From positions 372,765 to 436,764 of the forward strand of contig VXMF01000036.1 in NCBI GenBank assembly GCA_009841225.1: 64,000 nt of DNA, read 5' to 3'. The first letter of the stretch is position 1. Every line of letters begins with the position of its first letter. Of this stretch, positions 25,086 to 34,993 are shown in pieces. A program made the translations under genes and the position numbers. The stretch comes from Terriglobia bacterium. GTDB taxonomy: Bacteria; Acidobacteriota; Terriglobia; Bryobacterales; UBA6623. Below the pieces are notes generated by a model. That model was not told the DNA's origin. It saw only the letters and a program-made list of their open reading frames with translations, and searched no databases.

Positions 25086-26069
25086 CTAGGGTGCTTCGGC
25101 CTGTACCCCTCCGGTCTGCCGCCTGTGAGCAAGGAACCATTCGTAGAGGTCCCAGCCTTCGTACACGCGCGTCCACACGTTATGGCCCAAGTCCTCGTGG
25201 ACGGTGAAGCGCACATCGGGATGGCCTGCCGCCTCCAGAGCCACGACGGTTTCCAATACGCGCTCTGGACGCACCACTGTGTCACGACCTCCCTGGAACA
25301 CCCACACTGGCAGCTTGGCGTCCGCGATCCGATCGACCCGGCTGGGATCTCCGGGACCGCAGATGGGAGCGACCGCGGCCCATCGGTCCGGGTCCGCCAT
25401 TGCTAGGTGCCACGTTCCGGCCCCGCCGAAGCTCAAGCCGGTCAGATAGACTCGATCTTGGTCGGACCGGAACTCGCTTAAGGTGGCATCAACCATCGCA
25501 AGCACCTCGCCTTCCATCCTGGTCCAGCTCTCTCTCGACGCCGAGGCCGTGAAGGACGGGAGGCTTAGGTCGGTCACCCGCGCCATTGGTTGCTGCGGGC
25601 GACGACCGTAGCGGCGGGGTGGAGGCGGGCCGTCTTCGATTCTCATTGGGGCGGGCTGGTCGGAGCTGCGGCGCGGCCGGTCGAACAACGGCATCTGCGG
25701 CGAGATCATGATGAAGGGCAGGTCGCGCCCTTGGATCCAGGCTTCCGCCACTGGTCCGTGAACGAGGATCCGGTCGAGATCCTCCATGGCGTTGCCGCGT
25801 TCCCCTCCGCCATGGAGGAATAGGATCACCGGCCAACGCTTTCCCGGTTCGGTGTGATAGCCGGTCGGCAGGTATACGAAGTACTCGCGGCGTTCCCCCG
25901 TGACCTGGCTTTCGTACCCTTTTCGAAGTAGCTGCCCCTGACTGCGGCCTGCTGGCTCAGCAACGGCCTGATTGCTGGCGATGGCTAGGCTGATGGCCAG
26001 CGCCATGCCGTAGACGACGAGGCTCCGATGGGCTGGTCGGAGGGCCATTGTGCGGGCTGACTGCTTCAT
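25086..26069 (-). CDS. Secreted alpha/beta-hydrolase esterase (PHB-depolymerase/dienelactone-hydrolase-like)
   Basis: 327 residues. A signal peptide (MALAISLAIASNQAVA) precedes an alpha/beta-hydrolase: oxyanion region VILFLHGGGERGN, nucleophile elbow GLSFGG, acid in PVWVFQGGRDTVV and catalytic His in HEDLGHNVW. A Pro/Arg-rich insertion sits between beta strands at about residues 135-165 (PPPPRRYGRRPQQP). Related proteins hydrolyse feruloyl, acetyl or polyester bonds, so deacylation of a polysaccharide is plausible. The start may be ATG 26069 or ATG 26048; neither has a clear ribosome-binding site. It is monocistronic. Confidence 0.82.
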   Translation of the reverse strand: MKQSARTMALRPAHRSLVVYGMALAISLAIASNQAVAEPAGRSQGQLLRKGYESQVTGERREYFVYLPTGYHTEPGKRWPVILFLHGGGERGNAMEDLDRILVHGPVAEAWIQGRDLPFIMISPQMPLFDRPRRSSDQPAPMRIEDGPPPPRRYGRRPQQPMARVTDLSLPSFTASASRESWTRMEGEVLAMVDATLSEFRSDQDRVYLTGLSFGGAGTWHLAMADPDRWAAVAPICGPGDPSRVDRIADAKLPVWVFQGGRDTVVRPERVLETVVALEAAGHPDVRFTVHEDLGHNVWTRVYEGWDLYEWFLAHRRQTGGVQAEAP

Positions 26070-26439
26070 GCACGCGCTATCGTCGCATAGGTCGCTGGGT
26101 CGCGACCGCGCAAAGGGTTGGAACCGCGTGGCTTAGACGGTACATTGCTAGCCTCCGATGCCGGCGATGCGGAAACAGCAGAAGGAGTTAGGACGACGAG
26201 AAAAGAGAACGTGGGATCGAGCGTTGGTGATTTCCTCAAGTGAGAAGGCACGTTCGAGGACGCGTAAACCGAGGCTGCCATTCCTCTCTCCTTGGCACCC
26301 CCCTAACATAAAAGGTTGAACGACGTTGCCGGCGTTGGTAGGGGAGGATGGTGGCCGGGCTCTTCCATTGGGGACAGTGGAGCCCGCCTCAGCCGGGAAT
26401 CCCGATTGAATGGGCAAGAAACGAGCGTCTCGCGGCGGC
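26070..26439. other. Gap of about 370 bases, nothing recognised
   Basis: Minus-strand frames through here (for example 26066-26281, whose stop overlaps the esterase start as ATGA) have Ser/Pro-rich low-complexity products and no family match. I see no RNA gene or terminator with a U-tract. Confidence 0.35.
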
Positions 26440-28053
26440 TTAACGGGGCTTCCGCGTACGCTCGCGGCTCCAGAACCCGGAAAACACCTCCAGCGGATCA
26501 TCCTCCTCCGGCGACGCGTCTACCTGGTCCCACATCCAGAAATCCTTGAACAATACACGAGGGTCTGGCGATTTGCGATCTCTCCAGTACCTGCGATCAG
26601 CCTCTCGAATCAGTCGGTTGGCCTGCCTCCATTCGGCGATCACATCGTCGAACCAGGCGTCGTATCGGCGGTTGAGGTCGCGCACGACTTCTGGGTATCT
26701 GCCCGCCAGATCCGTCGTCTCGCCGGGATCCAGAATGAGATCGAATAGTCTCGGCGGTTCGCCACGAGCATTCGGGAAGTCGGGTATGTCGGGATCCAGA
26801 GGCATTTCCCAGTGCTTTTTCGTGATACCTCGGCGGTACGAAGGATTGTCGCGGGGACCGTCCTTCGCCATCGTCGGTCTCAACCCGGGCCAATAGAGCT
26901 TCCAGCGTCCCTTGCGAATAGCGGCATCACTGTGCCGGACTGGCGTATAGCGGTTCTTCTGGAATGGGAGGATACGATTCGAGAGTTCCGGCATCTCCTC
27001 GCCCCGCAGCAGTGGCATCACGTTCCAGCCGTCCAACGGCTTGGCCCCTGGCGGGGAATCTACGGCAGTCGCGTGGAAGAGCGTCGGCAACCAGTCGCAG
27101 CCGTGGATCGGGGCGTCCACCACCAGTCCTGCCGGAAAGTTCCCAGGCCAACTGGCCACTGCCGGCACGCGAATGCCTTGCTCAAGAACTTCGCCCTTGT
27201 TGCCGGAGAGGCCAGCGTGGAACCGGTACGTCGAAGCGTCAAGATCCGCCCGTCGGTTCAGGATGGCGCCGTTATCGCTGGTAACCACGATGATCGTCTC
27301 ATCCCAGACGCCTTCCCGCTTCAACGCGGCGAAGATTCGTCCGAGGCCGGCATCCAGCGCTTCGATCATTGCGTAGATTGTGGCGACCGTTCGGCCATAG
27401 CGGAACCTGACCCTCCTCTCATACTTTTCGACCAGTTCCTGAGGAGCTTGAAACGGGTCGTGGATCGCGTTGTGGGCGAGGAAGATTGCGAACGGCGGCC
27501 CCTGGCGGTCGCGGATGAGGCGAATCGTCTCGTCGCTGAAGACGTCCGGAAGGTAGCGACCGTCCGGCTTGTCGTAGACCCCGTTGCGCATCAGATTCCA
27601 GCGCCAATAGTCCTGGGCGCCGTTTGGGAAGCCGAAGAAGAGGTCAAAGCCGCGCCTGTGCGGCAGCACATCCGCGTTGTACAGTCCGTTGTGCCACTTC
27701 CCGATCAGTGCAGTGGTGTAGCCGGCGTGTCGGAAATAGTCCCCAAAGGTCTTCTCGGAAGGGGCGATTCGATCGATCCCGCGGTTGCTCGAGACATCCA
27801 CGGCACCGGTGCGATGGTTGTAGCGGCCGGTCAGAAAGCCGGCCCTCGCCGGGGCGCAGAGCGGCGAAGGGGCGTAGTGATGGGTTAGCAGCACACCACT
27901 GCGGACCAGGGAGTCAATGTGCGGCGTGTCCACGTACGGGTTGCCGTAGGCTCGAAGGTCCCCGTAGCCGAGGTCATCGAGCAGGACGAACAGGACGTTG
28001 GGAGCTGCCGCGGATGTGACGGCGCAGAGAATCGCGAGGAGTGCGAGACGCAT
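26440..28053 (-). CDS. Sulfatase with CAPAR active-site motif
   Basis: 537 residues. Signal peptide MRLALLAILCAVTSAAA, metal site VLLDDLGYGDLRAYGNPYVD, catalytic C66-A-P-A-R in LCAPARAGFLTGRYNHRTG (Ala in place of the usual Ser still fits CxPxR). VVTSDNGAILNRRADLDAS is the second metal segment and FDLILDPGETTDLA the C-terminal signature. The long C-terminal extension after that (about 75 residues, Asp/Trp/Arg-rich, to the end) is not part of the core. The start at 28053 was chosen for the signal peptide; a longer frame to 28206 would overlap the divergent gene. The substrate class is unclear. Confidence 0.9.
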   Translation of the reverse strand: MRLALLAILCAVTSAAAPNVLFVLLDDLGYGDLRAYGNPYVDTPHIDSLVRSGVLLTHHYAPSPLCAPARAGFLTGRYNHRTGAVDVSSNRGIDRIAPSEKTFGDYFRHAGYTTALIGKWHNGLYNADVLPHRRGFDLFFGFPNGAQDYWRWNLMRNGVYDKPDGRYLPDVFSDETIRLIRDRQGPPFAIFLAHNAIHDPFQAPQELVEKYERRVRFRYGRTVATIYAMIEALDAGLGRIFAALKREGVWDETIIVVTSDNGAILNRRADLDASTYRFHAGLSGNKGEVLEQGIRVPAVASWPGNFPAGLVVDAPIHGCDWLPTLFHATAVDSPPGAKPLDGWNVMPLLRGEEMPELSNRILPFQKNRYTPVRHSDAAIRKGRWKLYWPGLRPTMAKDGPRDNPSYRRGITKKHWEMPLDPDIPDFPNARGEPPRLFDLILDPGETTDLAGRYPEVVRDLNRRYDAWFDDVIAEWRQANRLIREADRRYWRDRKSPDPRVLFKDFWMWDQVDASPEEDDPLEVFSGFWSRERTRKPR

Positions 28054-28204
28054 GGGGGCCTTGGTCCGACGCCTGAACAAGATGTTACGCGACCGGCCTC
28101 GTTGTGCCGCCGGTCCCCGTGGGCAGCCTGGTCGGCTCACGTCGGCGTTGAGACCCGCAACACGGTCCCGGCCTAGAATGGAGGCGACAGCGAGAAGCAG
28201 CGCC

Positions 28205-30832
28205 ATGCCCTCGTCATTTCGGATTGCGGCCTACTGGACGGTGTTTGCGACTGGAGCCGGTTCCATGCCAGCGGTCGCGACTGCTGCGGTTGAGTTGCCG
28301 CCCGCAGTGAACCGCGTTGTTGACTTCGCTGCCGATGTCCAGCCGATACTGCATACCCGCTGCTACGCGTGTCACGGTCCGTCCGTTCAGATGAACGGGC
28401 TTCGTCTTGATCGGCGCGACGCGGCCCGCAAGGGAGGGCACAGCGGACTGGCGATAGTGCCGAACGACAGCGCCGGCAGCGTTCTGATACTCCGCATCGC
28501 CAGTCCGGACGAAGGCTTCCGGATGCCTCCTGTGGATCCCCGCCTCAGTCGCGAGGAGGTGGGGATCCTGCGTGCGTGGATCGACCAGGGTGCATCGTGG
28601 CCCGAGGACTCCGGAGTTGACGCCGCGATCGCAAGCGCCTCGGCGAGTGAGCACTGGGCCTTCCAGCCGATCACCCGTCCTGAGCCCCCACAGGTTCGTG
28701 GCTATGAGTGGGTCCGCAATCCGATTGACCAGTTCGTGCTTGCGAAGCTCGAATCGGAAGCGATCGATCCTTCGCCTGCGGCGGACAGACTGACCATTCT
28801 GCGCCGTCTGAGCCTCGACCTGATTGGCTTGCCGCCAACGTGGGAGCAGGCCGAAGCGTTTCTGGGCGATTCCAGCCCGGGAGCGTACGAGCGGTTGGTC
28901 GACGCGCTATTGGATTCGAAGCACTACGGCGAAAAGTGGGCCCGCCATTGGCTTGACCTCGCTCGCTACGCTGACTCCGACGGATACGAGAAGGACCTTG
29001 CCCGGCCAAGTGCGTGGCGCTGGCGTGAGTGGGTCATTGAAGCCCTGAACCGGGACGTAGCCTTCGATGAGTTCACCAAGCTCCAGCTGGCCGCTGACCT
29101 ACTGGAGAACCCGGCGCCAGACCAGCTCGCTGCGACCGGCTTCCACCGCAACACCTTGCGGAACCGCGAAGGCGGCACGATCTACGACCAGTCCCGGTTC
29201 GAGGAGACGCTGGACCGTGTCAACACGGTGGCAACGACCTGGCTAGGGCTGACCGTGGAGTGCGCGCAGTGCCATGATCACAAGTACGACCCGATCACGC
29301 AGGAGGACTACTATTCGTTCTATGCGTACTTCGACAATCTGGAGGATGCGCAAATCGACGCCCCCCTGCCGGGCGAGATGGGGCCGTACCTGAGCACACG
29401 GGCCGAGTATCTGCGGAAGCGCGAGGATCTGCTCGAAGAGCATCACGTTCCGGATCTGCAGCCCGAATGGGAGCGTCAGATGAAGATCGCCGGCGCGAAT
29501 CCCGGCGAACGTACGGACTGGGACCTCTGCTATGACGTTCTGTTCCAGATGACTGACAACGGCTGGGAAGTCCTGAACAATGACCCGGCCGAGCGAACAT
29601 TTCGGGAACGCGAAGTGCTGACCGATTACTTCATCGATTGGTACAACACGGTTGTTTCCAAGGAGCGTATCGAGCAACTGGGGTTCAAGGAACTCCGCAA
29701 GAAGCTCAAGGAACTCAAGTCCACGTATCCTCAACTGAGCGAGGCCCGCATCGTCCGCGAGCGGGACAAGCCCAGCAAGACCTTCCTGCGAGTTCGCGGG
29801 CAGTGGGACCGCAAGGGCATTGAGGTTGCGCCACGGCCTCCGTCCTTCTTGCCTAATTCTGCAGCGGCTGGACCCTCGACACGCCTCGACCTTGCTGAAT
29901 GGATCCTGTCAACAGACAACCCGCTTACGGCACGTGTCGCCGTCAATCGGATGTGGCAGGAGTCCTTCGGGCGCGGACTGGCTCGGGCATCCGAGGATTT
30001 TGGGCTCCAGGGCGAGGCCCCCTCACACCCGGCACTGCTGGACTGGCTGGCTTCGGAGTTCCGGTCGGCTGGTTGGGGGATGAAGCGGATGCACAAGTCG
30101 ATCGTCATGTCTGCTACTTACCGGCAGACCTCGCACGCCCGACCGGACATCGCAGAAAGGGATCCGGACATCGCAGAAAGGGATCCGGACAACGCTTGGC
30201 TGTCTCGCCAGAACCGGATCCGCCTGTCCGCCGAGATCCTGCGGGATTCGGCTCTGCGGGTCAGCGGCCTGCTATACCCGAAGATCGGCGGCCCCAGCGT
30301 GTATCCGCCACAGCCCGCGGGCGTCGTAGACCTGACCTATGGCTGGGACACGGACCGCTGGAAGGACAGTGAAGGGGCGGACCGCTACAGGCGAGGCCTG
30401 TACACCTTCTTTCAGCGAACCGCTCCCTACCCCCAGTTGATGAACTTCGATGCTCCGGACTCGAATCGCACGGCGAGCAGGCGACGGCGGTCGAACACGC
30501 CCTTGCAGGCCTTGAACCTCTTGAACGACGAGGTTTTCGTCGAGTCGGCACGTGCCCTCGCGATCCGAGTGCTCGCTGAGTCCCCGCCCGACTGGACCGG
30601 GCGCCTAAGCCGGATGTTCCAAATGACGTTGGTCCGGAAGCCTCGCAGCGGCGAGGCCGAGCAACTCGCCGAATCGTTCCGGCAGCAACAGCGGATTCTG
30701 AAGCAAGCACCGGATGAAGCGAAGAAACTGGCGCGGATCGACTTGCGCGGCCACGAGGCCACCGAGGTCGCAGCGTGGGTCGGGATAGGGCGGGTCCTGA
30801 TGAACACGGACGAATTCATCACACGGGAGTGA
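28205..30832 (+). CDS. Cytochrome-bearing DUF1549/DUF1553 protein, pair A
   Basis: 875 residues in the order known from Planctomycetes and Acidobacteria: a signal peptide, a c-type haem domain (C53-x-x-C-H57 in CYACHGPS), DUF1549 (QFVLAKLESEAIDPSPAADRLTILRRL onward, with a second CxxCH in ECAQCHDHKYDPI), and C-terminal DUF1553 (PLTARVAVNRMWQESFGRGL ... SNTPLQALNLLNDEVF). The function is unknown; export and haem suggest a periplasmic redox role. The DUF1501 partner begins 4 bases downstream. The start at 28205 lies 150 bases from the divergent sulfatase, leaving a shared promoter region. It contains an in-frame 21-bp tandem duplication. Confidence 0.88.
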   Translation: MPSSFRIAAYWTVFATGAGSMPAVATAAVELPPAVNRVVDFAADVQPILHTRCYACHGPSVQMNGLRLDRRDAARKGGHSGLAIVPNDSAGSVLILRIASPDEGFRMPPVDPRLSREEVGILRAWIDQGASWPEDSGVDAAIASASASEHWAFQPITRPEPPQVRGYEWVRNPIDQFVLAKLESEAIDPSPAADRLTILRRLSLDLIGLPPTWEQAEAFLGDSSPGAYERLVDALLDSKHYGEKWARHWLDLARYADSDGYEKDLARPSAWRWREWVIEALNRDVAFDEFTKLQLAADLLENPAPDQLAATGFHRNTLRNREGGTIYDQSRFEETLDRVNTVATTWLGLTVECAQCHDHKYDPITQEDYYSFYAYFDNLEDAQIDAPLPGEMGPYLSTRAEYLRKREDLLEEHHVPDLQPEWERQMKIAGANPGERTDWDLCYDVLFQMTDNGWEVLNNDPAERTFREREVLTDYFIDWYNTVVSKERIEQLGFKELRKKLKELKSTYPQLSEARIVRERDKPSKTFLRVRGQWDRKGIEVAPRPPSFLPNSAAAGPSTRLDLAEWILSTDNPLTARVAVNRMWQESFGRGLARASEDFGLQGEAPSHPALLDWLASEFRSAGWGMKRMHKSIVMSATYRQTSHARPDIAERDPDIAERDPDNAWLSRQNRIRLSAEILRDSALRVSGLLYPKIGGPSVYPPQPAGVVDLTYGWDTDRWKDSEGADRYRRGLYTFFQRTAPYPQLMNFDAPDSNRTASRRRRSNTPLQALNLLNDEVFVESARALAIRVLAESPPDWTGRLSRMFQMTLVRKPRSGEAEQLAESFRQQQRILKQAPDEAKKLARIDLRGHEATEVAAWVGIGRVLMNTDEFITRE
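30143..30184. repeat. 21-bp perfect tandem duplication inside pair A gene
   Basis: Two identical 21-base units each encode PDIAERD, followed by a third partial PDN. The duplication is in frame and lies in the DUF1553 part, just after ATYRQTSHAR. It may be a recent slippage event. Confidence 0.85.
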
Positions 30833-30836
30833 GGCA

Positions 30837-32282
30837 ATGACCCAGCAGCAGTTCCGGGCGATCCAGCTACGGAGGGACTTCCTCAAGAACGTCGCTTCGG
30901 GAATCGGCATGGTCGCTCTCGGCGACCTGCTCGCGAGGGACGGACTCACGGCGGCCGACTTGCCCGATGTAAATCCACTGGCTCCCAAGCGGCCGCACTT
31001 CGAGGCCAAGGCGAAGCACGTCATCTTCATGTTCATGGAAGGCGGTCCGAGCCAGTACGAACTCTTCGATCCGAAGCCCGCTCTAGAAGACCATCACGGC
31101 CAGGCCCTGCCGGAGTCCATGACCAAGGACCTCAAGCTTGCCTTCATCAAGCCCTCTGCGAGGGTCATGGCGAGCAAGTTTGCCTTTCGCCGGCACGGTC
31201 AGAGCGGCATGGAACTGTCCGAACTGATGCCGAAGCTCGGGACGGTGGCGGACGATATCTGCCTCGTGCGCTCGATGCACACGGACGCGTTCAATCATCA
31301 TCCGGGGCAACTACTGCTCTTCACCGGGCACACGCAGTTCGGCAGGCCGACGATGGGCGCCTGGTCGGTCTACGGGCTCGGAAGCGAATCGCAGAACCTG
31401 CCCGGATTCGTCGTGCTGAGCTCCGGGCGCGGCACCAGCGGTGGCTCGAGCAACTTCTCGAGCGGTTTCCTGCCATCCCATTACCAGGGCACTGTATTTC
31501 GGAACAGCGGCGAGCCGATCCTGTACCTATCGAACCCTGAAGGCGTCAGCGACGCCCTTCAGGAGGAGACGCTCCGTTCAGTCCGCAGGCTGAATGAAAT
31601 GCGATTCGAGGCGACCGGCGACCTGGAGATCGCCTCCCGTATTTCGTCTTACGAACTTGCGTACCGCATGCAAATGTCGGCACCGGAACTGCTGGACTTC
31701 TCCGACGAGCCTGACCACGTTCTCGAGGGCTACGGCGTCAATAGCGATGACGAGGGGCAAAGGCAGTATGCGACCAACTGCCTGCTCGCCCGGCGGATGG
31801 TCGAGCGGGGGGTCCGTTTCGTCCTGATGATGGACGCCAGCTGGGATGACCACAGCGGGCTGAACCAGAATCTCCCGAAGCGATGCCAGAAAGTCGATCA
31901 GTCGAACGCTTATCTCGTCCAGGACCTCAAGCAGCGGGGGCTCCTGGACGAGACGCTCGTGGTCTGGGGCGGCGAGTTTGGCCGGACCCCGATGGTGGAA
32001 CTTCGCCGGCCTGACGACGCCGACAGCGCTGGCCGCGATCACCACCCCAACGCATACAGCATGTGGATGACTGGTGGCGGCCTGCGCGGCGGCCAGGTAC
32101 TTGGCAAGACCGATGACCTATGTCTCAACGTGGTCGAGGATCCGGTGCATGTCCATGACCTCCAGGCGACGGTCCTGCATTTGCTCGGTTTCGATCACGA
32201 GAAGCTGACCTACCGGCACATGGGACGCGACTTTCGTCTGACTGACGTCAGCGGGCGGGTCGTGGACAAGCTCTTGTCTTAG
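30837..32282 (+). CDS. DUF1501 protein, Tat-exported, pair A
   Basis: 481 residues of the DUF1501 family, which shares the alkaline-phosphatase/sulfatase fold. A twin-arginine-like signal (LRRDFLKNVASGIGM) is followed by FMFMEGGPSQYELFDPKP, DDICLVRSMHTDAFNHHPG and GGEFGRTPMVELR, the putative metal-binding blocks. It has no formylglycine motif, so it is not a classical sulfatase. GGAG lies six bases before the ATG. It starts 4 bases after the DUF1549/DUF1553 gene; the two form a conserved two-gene unit of unknown activity, presumably an exported complex acting on a sugar derivative. Confidence 0.88.
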   Translation: MTQQQFRAIQLRRDFLKNVASGIGMVALGDLLARDGLTAADLPDVNPLAPKRPHFEAKAKHVIFMFMEGGPSQYELFDPKPALEDHHGQALPESMTKDLKLAFIKPSARVMASKFAFRRHGQSGMELSELMPKLGTVADDICLVRSMHTDAFNHHPGQLLLFTGHTQFGRPTMGAWSVYGLGSESQNLPGFVVLSSGRGTSGGSSNFSSGFLPSHYQGTVFRNSGEPILYLSNPEGVSDALQEETLRSVRRLNEMRFEATGDLEIASRISSYELAYRMQMSAPELLDFSDEPDHVLEGYGVNSDDEGQRQYATNCLLARRMVERGVRFVLMMDASWDDHSGLNQNLPKRCQKVDQSNAYLVQDLKQRGLLDETLVVWGGEFGRTPMVELRRPDDADSAGRDHHPNAYSMWMTGGGLRGGQVLGKTDDLCLNVVEDPVHVHDLQATVLHLLGFDHEKLTYRHMGRDFRLTDVSGRVVDKLLS

Positions 32283-32424
32283 GCGCTCGTTAGGGGATTC
32301 CCGGTATAACGCCGTCGCTTCCATCCCAAATCTCTAACTCTCCCTCCCAACTCCCGGTTCAGCGGGCCGTGCTTCGGGTCGCTGCAATGAATCCGGCCGC
32401 TCCGACGTCTCGGACGCTCTGGCT

Positions 32425-34497
32425 TCAGTACCGAATCCAGGTCCGTTCCAGAGGAACTTGCCCGATGCCCGGCTTGGAGTAGTCGCAAACACCGCCAGGG
32501 AAGACAGCGCTTAAGCGGCTCAACTGCTCCGAAGTGAGCGAGGGCCCGTAGTCCGTGGGATCGAGCGGCTTCAATTGGCACTTAAGGATGTCGCCCTCGA
32601 GCGGGGCCCCGGCTGCGATTCTGGGATCGCCGCTCGGCGGGTAGAGCTCGCTGCAAGGCCCGCTACCCCCGCTTGCCGCATCGTCCGCAAGCCGCTCCCC
32701 TTCAGCCGACCAGCAGGCATCGCTCAAATCGCCGGGCCGGCCTCGAGAGATCGCGTCGACTGGCCCATCTCCCGATTCGTCTGCGGCCACTGAATCCAGC
32801 CACTTATCCATCAGACGGACCACATCCAATTGGGGCGGGGGATTCGTCAGGATGACGTGGTTGGCAGCGCTGCCGTGCTCCCGCTGCAGTCGCGCACCCA
32901 TCACGAACGTCCGAACGCGGTCGTGAATGTTCCCACTCGGGTCGGAGTACCTGCGCGTATCGATGATCGGAATCGCGCCGAGCGAGCCGCCACCGGAGTT
33001 CACGCGACCGGTCTCATACAGGATCGTCAACGAATCCGCGTCTGCCGCCGAGCGTTCCGACACGATGTTCGCGTCGTCGTCGAATCCACCGATCGATTCG
33101 TTGAGCTCGATGAACCGCTCAGCGTCAATCACGCCATCGTTGAAGGCCTGGAGGCCGTATTGCACGCCCACGTTGTCGAGCGCTCTGCGGGGCAGGCCCG
33201 TGGCGCTGTCGCGCCCGACAAGATTGGCCAAATTGTCGTGAAAGCCGCATCGTACGCCGTCGGGCCTCTGCACTGGGTGATAGACCAGTTCCTCGGGAAC
33301 CACTTCGTGGCAACTGCCCGGTTGGATCAGTGCCGGAGAGTACGACCTCATCCAGCTCTCACACGTCGCCCAAGTCGCGAATCCCGAAACGGCCTTCTTC
33401 TGATCCTCGCTCCAGTCGTGCGCGCTGCTATCGATGGCCCGTGCCAGCAGCGAGCAATCCGTGACCGGCGGGGCAAGCGTCACCGTGTCCGGGTAACTTG
33501 CGCCCGGGATGATGCCGTCCAGGAGACCGGGATAGTTCTGGGCAATCAGGTGCTGTTGCATCGAACCGCCCGATCCTCCCACTCCAATGGTGTGGACAGG
33601 AACGCCGAAGCTCTCGATGAAGTGCTCCTTCACCATCATTGCGGTCTCAGCTGAAATCACGTCGTTGCAGTTGTTGCCAAACACGTTCTGGGACGAGACC
33701 GCCACGGCATATCCGTTTCCAAGCGAGGTTTGGTCCTGCAAGGCGGAACGGATCAGGCCCTGGCGATACCCGGCGCGGCAGCCCCCGCCGAATCGGTACA
33801 CCAGGCGACCGTTCCAGCCCGGGGCGATGCTCCACGGGTCGGGAAGGCCGTCCGCCGGATCGTGGAGGAATGCAATCTCGTAGATCGCTCGATTGATCGT
33901 GCCACTCTCAACTCGGATGATGAAGTCCTGTTCATGCCCCTCTGTGGTCGTCGTGCGGGCGATATCGGACGGGCGTGGCGCCGACGGATCTAGGGGTTTG
34001 AAGCCTGGCGGAATCCTGGCGGTCCGGGCCCTGCGCTGCTGCGGGTCAATTCGGTCGGTGGACCTGTAGTAGTACGCACTCCGCGTCTGGGCACTGCAAT
34101 TGGCGTCGGACGGAGGACCCAGCCCAGCTTGTTCGGTCTGGCAAACGAAGGGTTCCTGGTGCGGCCCCGAGAACACGGGGCCAGTGCGAGGGTGGTTGAT
34201 CAACTCGAGACTGGCGGACCGTTCCCCCGCCATCGCCGTGACCGTGTTCTTGCCGATCTTCAGTTCAGACAGCCGCCCGACTAGGCGAGAGGGGTCGCTA
34301 TCACTGCGGAACGAGGAGGTGACGTCGCGACCGTCCAGCTCAACCTGCAATGAGCCGGCACTGGCACCGGTCACCTCGACCAGCGCGTCACCTCCGGTGA
34401 CCATGTCCGAGGGGCCGGACAGCACGGAAAGGTCAAGTCGCTGCTCGGCACAGCCAAGCGTCACTCCCAAGCAAAGGATCGTGGCCGCAATTCGCAT
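32425..34497 (-). CDS. DUF6351 family secreted alpha/beta-hydrolase-like protein
   Basis: 690 residues. Lipoprotein signal (MRIAATILCLGVTLGC), an N-terminal Ig-like beta domain (about residues 20-100), then the DUF6351 region: VVYRFGGGC-type strand (GRLVYRFGGGCRAG), GYAVAVSSQNVFGNNCNDV and a nucleophile-elbow-like GVGGSGGSMQQHL. Many Cys residues suggest disulfides. The Ser in GGSGGS may be catalytic, but no enzymatic activity is established for the family. The ATG at 34497 overlaps the upstream stop by one base (TGATG), showing translational coupling to the small lipoprotein gene. A GTG at 34500 is the alternative. Confidence 0.82.
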   Translation of the reverse strand: MRIAATILCLGVTLGCAEQRLDLSVLSGPSDMVTGGDALVEVTGASAGSLQVELDGRDVTSSFRSDSDPSRLVGRLSELKIGKNTVTAMAGERSASLELINHPRTGPVFSGPHQEPFVCQTEQAGLGPPSDANCSAQTRSAYYYRSTDRIDPQQRRARTARIPPGFKPLDPSAPRPSDIARTTTTEGHEQDFIIRVESGTINRAIYEIAFLHDPADGLPDPWSIAPGWNGRLVYRFGGGCRAGYRQGLIRSALQDQTSLGNGYAVAVSSQNVFGNNCNDVISAETAMMVKEHFIESFGVPVHTIGVGGSGGSMQQHLIAQNYPGLLDGIIPGASYPDTVTLAPPVTDCSLLARAIDSSAHDWSEDQKKAVSGFATWATCESWMRSYSPALIQPGSCHEVVPEELVYHPVQRPDGVRCGFHDNLANLVGRDSATGLPRRALDNVGVQYGLQAFNDGVIDAERFIELNESIGGFDDDANIVSERSAADADSLTILYETGRVNSGGGSLGAIPIIDTRRYSDPSGNIHDRVRTFVMGARLQREHGSAANHVILTNPPPQLDVVRLMDKWLDSVAADESGDGPVDAISRGRPGDLSDACWSAEGERLADDAASGGSGPCSELYPPSGDPRIAAGAPLEGDILKCQLKPLDPTDYGPSLTSEQLSRLSAVFPGGVCDYSKPGIGQVPLERTWIRY

Positions 34498-34874
34498 CAC
34501 TGGTTCCCTCCAAGTGCCGAAAGGATCAACGTCTCATCGACAACAACGGAAGATATCCTATCCCCCGGGAACATCTGTGGAATCCGTTCCGATTCCAGAT
34601 GTGGGCGGGCCATCCGTCGCAGTTCGGGGCCGGCATTCCAGTCCGGGGCGGGCGGGGGCGTACTTGCACGGCCGCTCACGGACCGGTCAGGAAGGCCACC
34701 CACGCCGGTAGCCGGCCCGAAGATGCCGAGGACAGAGGGCGATGTGGGCGGAAGCCGGGGCGCTGGAACTGGGTTGGGAGTCGGCACCGGAACCTGGACC
34801 GGAGACACGCCGCCACACCCCAGTGCCAGTCCGAGCGCCAGCGCTGCCAGTACCGGTATCAGTCTTGCGGCCAT
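34497..34874 (-). CDS. Small Pro-rich lipoprotein
   Basis: 125 residues: a lipobox signal (ALALGLALGC), a low-complexity Pro/Val spacer (VPVPTPNPVPAPRLPPTSPS), and a C-terminal part ending MFPGDRISSVVVDETLILSALG. It matches no family I know. Its stop overlaps the DUF6351 start (TGATG), and it lies 119 bases downstream of the DUF2272 gene, so all three are probably one transcript. It is likely an envelope lipoprotein whose spacer crosses peptidoglycan. Confidence 0.62.
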   Translation of the reverse strand: MAARLIPVLAALALGLALGCGGVSPVQVPVPTPNPVPAPRLPPTSPSVLGIFGPATGVGGLPDRSVSGRASTPPPAPDWNAGPELRRMARPHLESERIPQMFPGDRISSVVVDETLILSALGGNQ

Positions 34875-34993
34875 CGCGAGTCTTGGATGCTCTTGATCCT
34901 AGCCCTCCAAGTTGCGGATACCCAAGTTCCAACCGATTTGCGCCCAAGGACCTTCGACATGTTGCAGATCAAGCTCACGGCGCAGGCATCATG

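Noticed and set aside
26066..26281. 71-codon frame overlapping the esterase start as ATGA with a good purine-rich upstream sequence
   Set aside because: The product is Ser/Pro low complexity with no recognisable fold; coupling by ATGA alone is not enough.
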